Positions 1 through 6,885 of a DNA stretch of 14,840 nt are shown here, piece by piece (position 1 is the first letter of the stretch; each line of letters starts with the position of its first letter). This stretch comes from Bacteroidetes bacterium QS_8_68_15 (GTDB lineage Bacteria; Bacteroidota; Rhodothermia; Rhodothermales; Salinibacteraceae). The DNA is taken from contig PXTR01000016.1 of the NCBI GenBank assembly GCA_003023245.1, forward strand, positions 1 to 14,840. The letters are read 5' to 3'. The translations under genes were made by a program, and so were the position numbers. Under the pieces are notes generated by a model, which was not told the origin of the DNA, did not search any database, and saw nothing but the letters and a program-made list of their open reading frames with translations.

Positions 1-423
1 GACGGCTCGCAGCTGCCGCGCTTTTTGCTCGTCGGCTGCGCGCTGCTTTTGCTGTGCGGAGTCGTGCTCGGGATCGCCTTCGAAGGGTGGGCCTTTCTGA
101 AAGAACATTACTGGGCACCGCTGCTATGGGCCGGGCTGGCGGTGCTGGTGTACCGCTTCTCGTTTCGCCAGCGCCCGTTCTTTCAGGTGGCCCCGGACGG
201 GCTGACGTTCTGTCTCGACGCGCACCGGGCCGAGCGCCGTATCGCCTGGAGCGATCTGGAGCGCATCGATCTGACGCCCGACCTCGGCGCCGCGCTTATC
301 CTGCACCATGCCACGAGCGGGCCGGTGTACCTCCACTTCTCCAGTCTCCCCGAGGAGCGCGTGCAGGCGCTTCGAAGCGCCCTCGCCGACGCCGCCCGCG
401 TCCACGACGTGCCGATGACGTGA
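1..423 (+). CDS. Membrane protein with PH-like C-terminal domain, 5' partial
   Basis: The reading frame is open from base 1, so the gene starts upstream of the window; the TTG at 25 is only the first start-like codon inside it. About 140 residues are visible. Two hydrophobic stretches come first, one with a run of Leu, Val and Cys and the next around WAPLLWAGLAVLVYRF. A soluble part of about 85 residues follows, with alternating strands (FFQVAPDGLTF, RIAWSDLERIDL, PVYLHFSS) and a final amphipathic helix. This layout resembles small bacterial PH-domain-like membrane proteins in which a two-helix anchor carries a PH fold. The family call is inference from pattern only and no function is claimed. 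It converges on the next gene with a gap of about 20 bases. Confidence 0.6.
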   Translation, partial: DGSQLPRFLLVGCALLLLCGVVLGIAFEGWAFLKEHYWAPLLWAGLAVLVYRFSFRQRPFFQVAPDGLTFCLDAHRAERRIAWSDLERIDLTPDLGAALILHHATSGPVYLHFSSLPEERVQALRSALADAARVHDVPMT

Positions 424-444
424 CGCGCGCCGCTCTTGTGGTAT

Positions 445-990
445 TCACTCGCGCACCGTCTGGCCGGCGGAGTAGTCCTCGTCGCGCTGCCGCCCCGCCC
501 GCTCGCTTGCGGGGTCGCCGCGGCGGCGCAGGTAGCGGTTCCACCAGAAGACGCCGAAGCCGAACAAAAGCGCCGCCACGCCGCTCATCGCTGCGTTGAC
601 GACGGCCAGCCGTTGCTGCGTCGCCCCGAGCGGCGGCCCGCCCGAGCGCGCCTTTTCGCGAAGGACCACCTCCTGCGCGGCCCCGGGGCGCACGAACACC
701 TTGAGACGTTTTTTGTCTTGCAGCAGCGGCGCGAGCGTATGCGGCACCGACATCTTGCCCGTCCGGAGCGTCCCGCCGCCTTCCGGCCGTTCGACACGCA
801 ACTTCATATAGTCGTACGTCACGTCCACGCGGTTTTCCTGGTGCAGCTCCGTCACCTCGGCAACGGTCGGCGTGCCCTGCTGAAGGGTCTGCCCGAGCGT
901 GTAGGCCGCCCAGATCTGCTGCCCACAGATAACGAGCAAAAAGGCCGGCACGAGCCAGAGCGCCCGCGCGACCCAGCGGGTAGAGGTCAT
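445..990 (-). CDS. DUF3592-like two-helix membrane protein
   Basis: The 181-residue protein has a membrane helix at about 8-30, an extracytoplasmic beta-rich segment at about 40-110 (PTVAEVTELHQENRVDVTYDY, then LKVFVRPGAAQEVVL), and a second helix at about 128-150 ending in WWNRYLRRR. A strand-rich insert between two helices, with a VFVRP.. line near its end, is how DUF3592 proteins look; their function is unknown. The C-terminal tail is short, charged and probably cytoplasmic. The ATG at 990 follows directly after a heptamer array, the arrangement seen at several other genes here. The HNH gene lies upstream on the same strand, separated only by that array. Confidence 0.6.
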   Translation of the reverse strand: MTSTRWVARALWLVPAFLLVICGQQIWAAYTLGQTLQQGTPTVAEVTELHQENRVDVTYDYMKLRVERPEGGGTLRTGKMSVPHTLAPLLQDKKRLKVFVRPGAAQEVVLREKARSGGPPLGATQQRLAVVNAAMSGVAALLFGFGVFWWNRYLRRRGDPASERAGRQRDEDYSAGQTVRE

Positions 991-1083
991 TTGGTTTTGG
1001 GTCTTTTGGTCTTTGGGCTTCGTGGAGCGGGGTTCATGCCGTAGCCCCTTTCAAGCCCGAAGACCCAAGCCACGAAGACGAGT
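991..1083. repeat. Heptamer array pair, TTTGGTC flavour
   Basis: On the + strand, bases 991-1025 read as 7-base units ttggttt, tgggtct, tttggtc, tttgggc, ttcgtgg. After a 25-base loop, 1051-1080 reads aagcccg, aagaccc, aagccac, gaagacg, which is the reverse-complement flavour. The two arms can pair into a hairpin. The right arm overlaps the 3' end of the HNH gene and supplies its last residues and TGA stop. The left arm runs up to the ATG of the DUF3592-like gene. No long core is present here, unlike at the larger loci. Confidence 0.75.
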
Positions 1084-1461
1084 GGCGTCGCCCTTGCGAT
1101 TGTTGCAGGGCACACAGGCGGCCACCAGGTTTTCCCACGAGTCTTCCCCGCCGCGCGACTTGGGGGGGATGTGGTCGATGGTCAGGCGCTTGCCAGAGCC
1201 GCAGTACTGGCAGGTGTGGCGGTCGCGGCGCAGCACGTTCTTGCGCGAGAGCATGACCCGCTTGTAAGGCACGTTGACGTACGCCTTGAGCCGCACGACG
1301 CTGGGCCACGGGATCTCCACGCTCGGGGAGCGCACTTCTTTCCCGGGCACCGACTCGACGAGATGCACCTTCTGCAAGTGCATCAAGACGACGGCGCGCT
1401 CGACACTGCATACCGTCAGCGCGCTGTAATCCTGGTTGAGCACGAGGACGTGTCCATTCAT
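1051..1461 (-). CDS. HNH endonuclease family protein
   Basis: The 136-residue protein has a treble-clef HNH fold: CxxC at 84-87 (CQYCG), the catalytic DH pair at 96-97 within LTIDHIPPKSRGG, ENL at 110-112, and a second CxxC at 116-119 followed by NNRKGD. The first 75 residues (VLVLNQDYSALTVCSVERAV) match the N-terminal domain of a common stand-alone family of bacterial HNH proteins of unsettled biological role. I chose the ATG at 1461 over upstream in-frame starts because the conserved MNGHVLVLNQ begins there and the 51 residues upstream look non-coding. An AAGGGAG lies about 12 bases upstream. The C-terminal LRGLGLRA is encoded by a heptamer array, so the native end may have been replaced. 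Confidence 0.88.
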   Translation of the reverse strand: MNGHVLVLNQDYSALTVCSVERAVVLMHLQKVHLVESVPGKEVRSPSVEIPWPSVVRLKAYVNVPYKRVMLSRKNVLRRDRHTCQYCGSGKRLTIDHIPPKSRGGEDSWENLVAACVPCNNRKGDATRLRGLGLRA

Positions 1462-1770
1462 GGCGCGACGCGCTCCCTTCTGCTGTGAGTGGCGAAGGCG
1501 AGAAACGAGCAGCAAAGCGCATGCGCCCGAGCGAAATGGGAGAGCAGGGAAGCTCTGAAGGTGCGGAGGTCCCGGTTGAGGAAAAAGCCGTCTCGGCGCG
1601 CTCAGCGGCGACACCCGGTGCTACTCGCGAAATCGCTGTTTCAAGCCGGGTACAAATGTGTTCGGATGAAGAACAACGACTCCGCACTTGCACACGATTT
1701 GACGACGCGTTCGTTCCGCCCAGCAGTGCGCAACGGACGGGGCCGGGACGACGCCCGCCCGCCGCACACC
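1462..1770. other. Gene-free spacer between HNH and rfbC
   Basis: This stretch of 309 bases lies between the HNH start and the rfbC stop. It holds no heptamer array, no convincing promoter and no clear terminator. A local AT-richer patch at about 1640-1700 could hold the HNH promoter: on the minus strand CACATTTG resembles TAnnTTTG, but no matching upstream TTG sits at the right distance. Open frames across it do not look like protein. Confidence 0.5.
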
Positions 1771-2334
1771 CTACCCCGGCAGCGTCTCCGGCGGCACCTC
1801 CGCGAAAGTCGGCGCGGCGGCGTCTTTTTCGGAAAGCACGGGCGCACCGTCGATCTCGTCGAGCGGCCAGTCGACGGCAAAGGCCGGGTCGTCCCAGGCG
1901 AGCGTGCGGTCACAGTCGGGCGCGTAATAGGCGGTGCACTTGTACTGCACGAGCGCTTCGGCGGAGAGCACCAGGAAGCCGTGCGCGCATCCCTCGGGCA
2001 CGTAGAGCTGGCGTCCGTTCGCGCGCGAGAGGCGGTGCCCCGTCCATGTTTTGAACGCCGGAGAATCGGGGCGCAAGTCGACAGCCACGTCGAAGACGTC
2101 GCCGGCGAGCACGCTCACGAGCTTGCCCTGCGCCTGCGGATGCTGGTAATGCAATCCGCGCAGCACGCCGTGCTCGGAAACCGACACGTTGTCCTGCACG
2201 AACGCCGACGGCATCCCCGCTTCCTCGCGGTAACGCGCCCGGTGCCACAACTCCATGAACGAACCGCGCGCGTCGGCGTGGCGCACCGGTTCGACGAGGC
2301 GCGCGCCCGGCAGGTCGGTATCAGTGACGGTCAT
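1771..2334 (-). CDS. rfbC: dTDP-4-dehydrorhamnose 3,5-epimerase
   Basis: The 187-residue protein has the usual length for RmlC and epimerises C3 and C5 of dTDP-4-keto-6-deoxyglucose on the way to dTDP-rhamnose for surface polysaccharide. Visible family marks are DARGSFMELWH near 21-31, QDNVSVSEHGVLRGLHYQ with the catalytic base His62, YVPEGCAHGFLVLS at 111-124, the catalytic Tyr131 in YKCTAYY, and WDDPAF..DWP. The start was set at the ATG at 2334 (MTVTDTDLPGARLVEP); ten further residues upstream (MQHALRITFP) are translated heptamer array and are unlikely to be native. rfbA lies upstream on the same strand, but repeat element D separates the two. rfbB and rfbD are not in the window. Confidence 0.93.
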   Translation of the reverse strand: MTVTDTDLPGARLVEPVRHADARGSFMELWHRARYREEAGMPSAFVQDNVSVSEHGVLRGLHYQHPQAQGKLVSVLAGDVFDVAVDLRPDSPAFKTWTGHRLSRANGRQLYVPEGCAHGFLVLSAEALVQYKCTAYYAPDCDRTLAWDDPAFAVDWPLDEIDGAPVLSEKDAAAPTFAEVPPETLPG

Positions 2335-2556
2335 GGGGAACGTGATGCGTAATGCGTGTTGCAACCTGAAGGCTATAGTGCTGGTCCGCAGTGCACTTCC
2401 TCACTTCGTTCAGGGCGCGTGAGGCTGCTGGTTCGCAGAGGCTGTACCCTACCCTCGAGCGCCAGCGCTTTCTGAATGGCCAAACACCAGTTGTGGAAGG
2501 CAATCTGCTACCGGTCTGCTTTCATCACGCATCACGTGTCACGCATTACGTGTGAG
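2335..2556 (+). repeat. Element D: armed repeat with conserved core
   Basis: The left arm (2340-2362) reads cgtgatg, cgtaatg, cgtgttg. The right arm (2523-2556) reads catcacg, catcacg, tgtcacg, cattacg, tgtgagg, the reverse-complement flavour. Between them lies a core of about 160 bases, the longest of the family. It contains GCTTTCTGAATGG at 2467, then after a longer gap GTGGAAGGCAATC, which matches GAAGCAGGCAATC in element C. About 80 additional bases at 2370-2450 have no match at the other loci. The right arm overlaps the 3' end of rfbA and encodes its last residues TRNA and its stop. The left arm runs up to within four bases of the rfbC ATG. Confidence 0.75.
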
Positions 2557-3417
2557 GTCTAACAAATACCGTCCGTAGTCATTTTTTTTGAGCGGCTCGG
2601 CGAGGTGCCTGACGTCCTCGGCGTCGATCCAGCCCTGGCGGTAGGCGATCTCCTCGGGGCAGGCGATCTTGAGCCCCTGTCGCGCTTCGATGGTTTCCAC
2701 GAAGTGCGACGCCTGCAGGAGCGAAACGTGCGTCCCCGTGTCGAGCCACGCGACGCCGCGGCCCATGCGCTCCACGCGCAGCGCGCCCTCGTCGAGGTAC
2801 GCGCGGTTGACGTCCGTGATTTCCAGCTCGCCGCGGTCGGACGGTTCCAGTTCGCGCGCGATACGGGTCACGCGCTCGTCGTAGAAGTAGCAGCCGGTCA
2901 CGGCGTAGCGTGAGCGCGGTTGCTCGGGCTTTTCTTCGATGCTTGTGGCGCGGCCCTCGTCGTCGAAGTCCACCACGCCGTAGCGCTCGGGGTCTTTCAC
3001 GCGGTAGCCGAAGACCGTCGCGCCTCCCTCTCGCTCGGTGCGGCGTGCAGCGCGGCGCAGCATCCATGTGAGGCCCTGCCCGTAAAAGAGGTTGTCGCCC
3101 AGGATGAGCGCCACGGGCGCGCCGTCGACGAAGTCGTCCCCGATGACAAACGCTTGCGCGATGCCCTCGGGGCGCGGCTGCTCGGCATAGCTCAGCGACA
3201 GGCCCCACTGCGCCCCGTCGCCCAGCAGCTCGCGGAAGCGCGGCAGGTCGCGCGGCGTCGAAATGACGAGGATCTCGCGCACCTCCGCCCGCATCAGCAC
3301 CGAGAGCGGGTAGTAGATCATCGGCTTGTCGTAGACGGGCAACAGCTGCTTGCTGACCGCCGTGGTGACCGGACGCAGCCGCGTGCCCGCCCCGCCGGCC
3401 AAGATGATGCCTTTCAT
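2539..3417 (-). CDS. rfbA: Glucose-1-phosphate thymidylyltransferase
   Basis: The 292-residue protein matches RmlA length. It makes dTDP-glucose from dTTP and glucose-1-phosphate, the entry step of dTDP-rhamnose synthesis. The nucleotidyltransferase signature [11 protein letters not shown] is at 8-18, followed by [18 protein letters not shown], then [13 protein letters not shown] with the metal-binding Asp near 110, [24 protein letters not shown] and WLDTGTH. The start is the ATG at 3417, because MKGIILAGG is the conserved N-terminus; a longer open frame upstream runs through tRNA and repeat sequence. The final TRNA and the TGA are encoded by the right arm of element D. The gene lies between the tRNA-Gly terminator and rfbC. 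Confidence 0.95.
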   Translation of the reverse strand: MKGIILAGGAGTRLRPVTTAVSKQLLPVYDKPMIYYPLSVLMRAEVREILVISTPRDLPRFRELLGDGAQWGLSLSYAEQPRPEGIAQAFVIGDDFVDGAPVALILGDNLFYGQGLTWMLRRAARRTEREGGATVFGYRVKDPERYGVVDFDDEGRATSIEEKPEQPRSRYAVTGCYFYDERVTRIARELEPSDRGELEITDVNRAYLDEGALRVERMGRGVAWLDTGTHVSLLQASHFVETIEARQGLKIACPEEIAYRQGWIDAEDVRHLAEPLKKNDYGRYLLDLTRNA

Positions 3418-3451
3418 GGCGCAGGGCGCGGGGCGTGGGGCGCAGAGCGTT
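3418..3451. repeat. Single heptamer array, GCGGGGC flavour
   Basis: On the + strand the units are gcagggc, gcggggc, gtggggc and gcagagc (3421-3448), with three bases to the ATG of rfbA. There is no opposing array and no core. It occupies the rfbA leader directly before the start codon, the same position other arrays take at downstream genes. Four units of seven with a fixed GC at the phase boundary make chance unlikely. Confidence 0.6.
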
Positions 3452-3477
3452 TCATCGCGGAACGGAGGGAGTACGTC

Positions 3478-3517
3478 AAAAGAAAAGCGAAGCCGGCCGC
3501 ACGGGCTGACTTCGCTT
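3478..3517 (-). terminator. Intrinsic terminator after tRNA-Gly
   Basis: On the minus strand an AAGCGAAG arm pairs with CTTCGCTT eight for eight. The stem is extended inward by TCAGCC against GGCCGG with one mismatch, around a five-base loop. A T-rich tail (TTTTCTTTT) follows at once. It lies about 20 bases after the tRNA 3' end, so it should end the tRNA transcript before rfbA. Confidence 0.85.
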
Positions 3518-3537
3518 CCGCGAGAGATTGCGATGTT

Positions 3538-3612
3538 TGGAGCGGGTGAGGGGATTCGAACCCCCGACCTTCTGCATGGCAAGCAGATGCTCTGCCACTG
3601 AGCTACACCCGC
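3538..3612 (-). tRNA. tRNA-Gly (anticodon GCC)
   Basis: All parts of the cloverleaf are visible on the minus strand: acceptor GCGGGTG pairing with CACCCGC, D arm GCTC..GAGC, anticodon stem TCTGC/GCAGA around loop TTGCCAT (anticodon GCC), and T arm GGGGG-TTCGAAT-CCCCT. The discriminator base is T, as expected for bacterial tRNA-Gly, and CCA is encoded. A promoter lies upstream and an intrinsic terminator downstream, so it looks like a stand-alone, intact gene. Confidence 0.97.
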
Positions 3613-3655
3613 GTTTGGTTTTCGCGCTGCCATGCCTTTCGGCGCGCGGGAGTTA

Positions 3656-3687
3656 CAATGCTACGGACTGGGCGGTGTTCCTGTCAA
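3656..3687 (-). promoter_or_regulatory. Candidate promoter of tRNA-Gly
   Basis: On the minus strand TTGACA at 3687-3682 is followed, 18 bases later, by TAGCATTG at 3663-3656. This fits the Bacteroidota vegetative consensus TTG-about 20-TAnnTTTG with one mismatch, and it also keeps a canonical -35. Transcription would begin about 36 bases before the tRNA. Spacing and both boxes are seen directly; activity is inferred. Confidence 0.6.
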
Positions 3688-3702
3688 TGGCTTCACGCAA
3701 AC

Positions 3703-3885
3703 TTATCGCGTCTCGGCTCGAAGGGTGGACTCGTCGACCGATTCTATGTCAGCGCGTTTCCCGTTCGAGCGAAAAAGCAGGCCCGCCGACCCGTCGCCGG
3801 TCGTTTCGACGATCACCGCGAGGACCTGGCCGGGGTGCGTGACGAGGATCATCAGAAAGCCGGGGCCGGAGGTCTCGTAATCCAA
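3703..3885 (-). CDS. Possible small protein, uncertain
   Basis: The minus frame reads about 60 residues from a TTG at 3885 (LDYETSGPGFLMILVTHP, then VLAVIVETTGDGSAGLLFR) to a TAA at 3703. Codons favour G or C at third positions, and the alternating hydrophobic pattern suggests beta strands. The frame stays open upstream without ATG until a TGA near 3950. A short ATG frame in another phase begins right after the GNAT stop, so a one-base frameshift would join them into a protein of roughly 85 residues. I do not recognise a family. It may be a decayed gene or chance. Confidence 0.25.
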   Translation of the reverse strand: MDYETSGPGFLMILVTHPGQVLAVIVETTGDGSAGLLFRSNGKRADIESVDESTLRAETR

Positions 3886-3955
3886 TTCCAGTCGAACGTC
3901 GGGCCGTCTACGTTTGGAGAAAGAGGAAGTCGCCGCGCGCCTGCGCCTTCATTCC

Positions 3956-4492
3956 TCAGAATCCGATCCGCCCGCGCTCGGGCCGTGCTTCGTCGTCGCG
4001 CTTCCCGCGTTCCAGTTCCACCGTCATCGTCACGGCAAACGGATCGCCGCCGACGCGTTCCCAGAACGCCCGCCCCGCGTCGTTTCCGTGCAAGACGCGC
4101 AGGCGCAGGCGGTCGGCGTCCAGTTCGTCAGCCCAGTCGCGCAGCGCCCCGGCCAGGCGGCGGCCCACGCCCTCGCGGCGCGCCTCGGGCGCGACGTAAA
4201 ACTCGTCCACGAAGACCTCCGACGCCTCGGCGTAGATCGGCGGCGGGCCCCAGCGGTGCGCCGTGGCGAACCCAACGAGTTCGGCGTCTCCCTCCTCGCT
4301 CGTTCGCTCGGCCACGACCGTGTGCTGCGTCCCGTCGTCGATCCAGACGGGGAAATCGTTGTCGAAGCGCTCGCGCGCGTCGTCGGCGACCTGAAAGCGA
4401 GCGTCGCAGGCAGCCTGTTCTTCCAGAAAGGCCGTCCAGAGCGCTGCGACGCGGTCTTTGTCCTGCTTCTCAGCTTGGCGAACCGTGAGCAT
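3956..4492 (-). CDS. GNAT family N-acetyltransferase
   Basis: The 178-residue protein has the GNAT order: N-terminal strand VRQAEKQDKDRVAALW, a central strand VDEFYVAPEARR, the acetyl-CoA pyrophosphate loop RREGVGRRL at 105-113 (the R/Q-x-x-G-x-G/A motif), and the later VLHGNDAGRAFWERVG (134-148), where an Asn and aromatic residues close the fold. The substrate cannot be predicted. It follows asd on the same strand with a gap consisting only of four heptamer units, so it is probably cotranscribed with lysC and asd. The charged tail after residue 160 (ERGKRDDEARPERGRIGF) looks disordered. Confidence 0.85.
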   Translation of the reverse strand: MLTVRQAEKQDKDRVAALWTAFLEEQAACDARFQVADDARERFDNDFPVWIDDGTQHTVVAERTSEEGDAELVGFATAHRWGPPPIYAEASEVFVDEFYVAPEARREGVGRRLAGALRDWADELDADRLRLRVLHGNDAGRAFWERVGGDPFAVTMTVELERGKRDDEARPERGRIGF

Positions 4493-4520
4493 GGGCGATT
4501 TCCGATGGGCGATTGGGGAT
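4493..4520. repeat. Four-unit heptamer array filling the asd-GNAT gap
   Basis: On the + strand the units are gggcgat, ttccgat, gggcgat and tggggat, exactly 28 bases. They span from the base next to the GNAT ATG to the first base of the asd stop triplet. The whole intergenic gap is therefore the array. On the minus strand the flavour is ATCGCCC, close to the CAATCGC flavour at 11592-11626. No opposing arm or core is present. Confidence 0.7.
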
Positions 4521-5647
4521 CAGGCCGGCGCTTGCGTTCGCTCGGTGCGCGACTTCAGGTAACCTTCTTCCGCCAGCAGTTCGGCGTTGAGGAGGGCACC
4601 GCCGGCGGCGCCGCGCACGGTGTTGTGCGAAAGGAGCGCCATCTTGATGCCCATGATCGAGCACTCGCGCACGCGGCCCACCGAGGTGGTCATGCCCCCG
4701 CCCAGGCCGGCGTGGCGGCGCGGCTGCGGGAAGCGCTCCTTCTCGAAGACGCGAATGAACTGTTCCGGCGCGCTGGGTAGTTCTCGTCCGTCGGTCGCCG
4801 GGCTGAACGAACGCAGCGCGTCTTTCACCTTTGCGGGGCTCGGCTCGCCCGTCAGGCGGACCGAGACCGCCTCGAGGTGCCCGTCGACGACGGCCACGCG
4901 GTTGCACTGCGCGCTGACGGGGAAGCGCGTGTGCTGCACATCGTCGCCGCCTCCGTCGGGGAGCGTGCCCAGAATCTTATGCGGCTCGGAGGCGATCTTG
5001 TCTTCCTCCCCGCCGATGTACGGCAGCGCATTGCCGACGGCGTCGAGCGACGGCACGCCGGGGTAGCCGGCTCCGCTCAGGGCCTGCATCGTGACGACCT
5101 GCACTGCCTCGACGCCGAAGGCTTCCTGGAGCGGCGCAAGCACGCAGACGAGGCCGACGGTCGAGCAGTTGGGATTGGTCACGACGAAACCGCCGCCGGA
5201 ATCGCCATTTGCTCCGGTCGCCCCGTCGCCACCGCCGTCGCTCCAGAACTGCCGCTCGATGAGCGCGGCGTGCCCCGGATTGATTTCCGGCACCAGCAGC
5301 GGCACGTCGGCCTGCATGCGGTAATTTTTGGCGTTGGAGATGACCGGCAGGCCAGCGGCGGCGAAGGCGCGTTCGATTTGCCCGGCGACCGACGAGTCGA
5401 GCCCACTGAAGACGAAGTCGCAATCGTCGAACGCCTCCGGCACGCACTCCTGCACGGTCAGGTCGGCGATGGCCTCAGGCCGAGGCGTGCCCGCCAGCCA
5501 GTGAGCCGCTTCGCGGTACGATTGGCCGGCGGATCGCTCCGAGGCCCCCAGCGCGGCGACGTCGAACCACGGGTGGTCGTCCAGAAGGCGAATGAAGGTC
5601 TGCCCGACGGCGCCGGTCGCGCCCAAGATGCCTGCGGTTAGGTTCAT
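4520..5647 (-). CDS. asd: Aspartate-semialdehyde dehydrogenase (archaeal/yeast-type)
   Basis: The 375-residue protein reduces aspartyl phosphate to aspartate semialdehyde, the branch point for lysine, diaminopimelate, threonine and methionine. The NADP-binding GILGATGAVGQ is at 7-17; the catalytic Cys161 is in NPNCST; ALSGAGYPG and EEDKIASEPHKI follow; the catalytic His is in VVDGHLEAV (about 257). These and the length resemble the archaeal/yeast type. A Gly-rich stretch at 137-153 just before the active-site strand looks like an insertion. The start is the ATG at 5647, because MNLTAGILGATG fits the family; the frame remains open upstream but there translates a repeat element. lysC lies upstream across element B. 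Confidence 0.93.
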   Translation of the reverse strand: MNLTAGILGATGAVGQTFIRLLDDHPWFDVAALGASERSAGQSYREAAHWLAGTPRPEAIADLTVQECVPEAFDDCDFVFSGLDSSVAGQIERAFAAAGLPVISNAKNYRMQADVPLLVPEINPGHAALIERQFWSDGGGDGATGANGDSGGGFVVTNPNCSTVGLVCVLAPLQEAFGVEAVQVVTMQALSGAGYPGVPSLDAVGNALPYIGGEEDKIASEPHKILGTLPDGGGDDVQHTRFPVSAQCNRVAVVDGHLEAVSVRLTGEPSPAKVKDALRSFSPATDGRELPSAPEQFIRVFEKERFPQPRRHAGLGGGMTTSVGRVRECSIMGIKMALLSHNTVRGAAGGALLNAELLAEEGYLKSRTERTQAPA

Positions 5648-5705
5648 GTCGTTGGAGTTCGTTTGAGAAGAGGGGCTGTGGTTCGTGGGTCGGCTTGCTC
5701 TGAAA

Positions 5706-5862
5706 ATGTGCGTGATGCGTATCGCGTGATGCGTGAAGTGGCTTTCGATAAACGGCGAGGATAAATTCAAGCTCCAATGCTTTCGGAAGAGCGTTGCCAA
5801 TAGAACCAAAGCGCAGACAATGCGGGCTCTTTTCCTCACGCATCACGAGTCACGCATCACAC
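5706..5862 (+). repeat. Element B: armed repeat with conserved core
   Basis: The left arm (5711-5738) reads cgtgatg, cgtatcg, cgtgatg, cgtgaag. The right arm (5834-5861) reads cctcacg, catcacg, agtcacg, catcaca, the reverse-complement flavour. The core of about 95 bases contains AAATTCAAGC at 5763 and then GCTTTCGGAAGAGCG with GCCAATAGAACCA (5779-5807), gapless against element C over about 30 bases. It lies between lysC and asd, both on the minus strand. Its right arm starts about 36 bases after the lysC stop, so here no stop codon is overlapped. Confidence 0.8.
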
Positions 5863-5898
5863 TCGCCTCCCCGCAAGTCGAAACGGCGCGTTTACCCG

Positions 5899-6885
5899 CT
5901 ACGCCTGCTTCCTCGCCAAGACGCCTTCAGGCCGAATCCGCGTGCCGTCCCCCTCCGGCTTGGTGGTGCAGCGAATGTGCGCCGGGATGCCGGCTTCCAG
6001 GAGCGGGCGCAGGGCCTTCGGGTGCATCCCCAGCCCGCCCTCGTCGTTGAGGCGCGCGGCCTGCTCCATCGTCAGTTCGTCGATGCGTTCGGCGTCGGGG
6101 TCGGTGTTGGGGTCGGCGGTGAAGAGGCCGTCCACGTCGGTCCAGCGCTCGAAGGCGTCGGCTTCGAGAAAGGCCGCCACCAGCGCGGCGGAATAGTCGC
6201 TGCCTTCGAAGCCGAGGGTGGTCGTTCGCCCATCGGGCGTGCTGCCCACATATCCGGCCAAGAGCGGCACGACGCCGGGGGCGCAGCCGGCAAACCAGCC
6301 GCGCACGTTCTTGGCGGTGGCCGCGCGGTCGACGCGCGCCTCGCCGAAGGCGTCGTCGGTGACGAATAGCTCGGTGGACACGCCGTAGGCGGCATCCAGG
6401 TCCTCCGCGCGCAACGCCTCGGCCAGGAGCGGCACCGAACACAGCTCGCCGGTCGCCAGCACGCGGTCGCGCAGTTCCGGCGTCACGCCGTGTTCGCTCG
6501 CCTCCCGGAGTGCGTCGGCGCAGCGTTCCAACTCACGCTCCAGGAGCGGCGCGTAGCGGTCGCGCCCGTCGGGCGGAAGCACAGCGTCGGCGTGCTCGGT
6601 GTGCCGCTCGCGCATCGCTTCGGCAGCCTGCTCGGGGGCGAGGCGTCCGGCGGCGGCGTCTTCGAGCGCAGCGTCGAGCTGGCGCGTCACGCCGCTGAGC
6701 GCGGAGGCCACCACGACGGGGCGCCCGCCCTCTGCCGCGCGCGCCTTGACAATCTGCGCGACCTGACGCATCCGCCCGGGTTCCCCCATGGACGTGCCGC
6801 CGAACTTCATGACGGTGGCCGGGCGGTCCGGCGTGCCGTTTTCTGACGTGTTCATCTCAGGCGCAGCGTCTCGGGAAGTCTGCAT
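5899..6885 (-). CDS. lysC: Aspartate kinase without ACT domains
   Basis: The enzyme phosphorylates aspartate, the first step to lysine, threonine and methionine. The 328 residues cover the kinase fold only: VMKFGGTSMG at 25-34, VVVASALSGVTRQLD, LATGELCSVPLL, TTLGFEGSDYSAALVAAF, WTDVDGLFTADP, and a final GMHPKALRPLLEAGIPAHIR with GDGTRI. Most stand-alone aspartate kinases run to 400-450 residues, with two C-terminal ACT domains for feedback control. Here the stop follows the kinase domain within 12 residues and no ACT remnant is visible downstream. Candidate starts are the ATGs at 6885, 6855 and 6810; I kept 6885, the first ATG after the array. asd and the GNAT gene follow. Confidence 0.9.
   Translation of the reverse strand: MQTSRDAAPEMNTSENGTPDRPATVMKFGGTSMGEPGRMRQVAQIVKARAAEGGRPVVVASALSGVTRQLDAALEDAAAGRLAPEQAAEAMRERHTEHADAVLPPDGRDRYAPLLERELERCADALREASEHGVTPELRDRVLATGELCSVPLLAEALRAEDLDAAYGVSTELFVTDDAFGEARVDRAATAKNVRGWFAGCAPGVVPLLAGYVGSTPDGRTTTLGFEGSDYSAALVAAFLEADAFERWTDVDGLFTADPNTDPDAERIDELTMEQAARLNDEGGLGMHPKALRPLLEAGIPAHIRCTTKPEGDGTRIRPEGVLARKQA

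Larger units (their letters stand above)
3613..3955. other. Spacer between tRNA-Gly and GNAT gene
   Basis: This 343-base stretch holds the tRNA-Gly promoter (3656-3687) and one possible small protein frame on the minus strand (3703-3885). No heptamer array is present. Just after the GNAT stop, a 14-codon frame MKAQARGDFLFLQT lies in a different phase from the 60-codon frame; together they could be the broken front and back of one small gene. Confidence 0.4.

Noticed and set aside
1462..1614. Longer HNH start at 1614
   Set aside because: The extension has no family similarity; MNGHVLVLNQ begins at 1461 with an SD-like AAGGGAG upstream.
3418..3633. Longer RfbA start at 3633
   Set aside because: The extra 72 residues translate the tRNA-Gly, its terminator and a heptamer array; MKGIILAGG is the conserved start.
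3528..3842. Plus-strand frame reading [20 protein letters not shown]
   Set aside because: This is the well-known false translation of a tRNA gene read on the opposite strand.
5648..5839. Longer Asd start at 5839
   Set aside because: The extension translates element B (SHFTHHAIRITHIF) and the conserved N-terminus begins at 5647.
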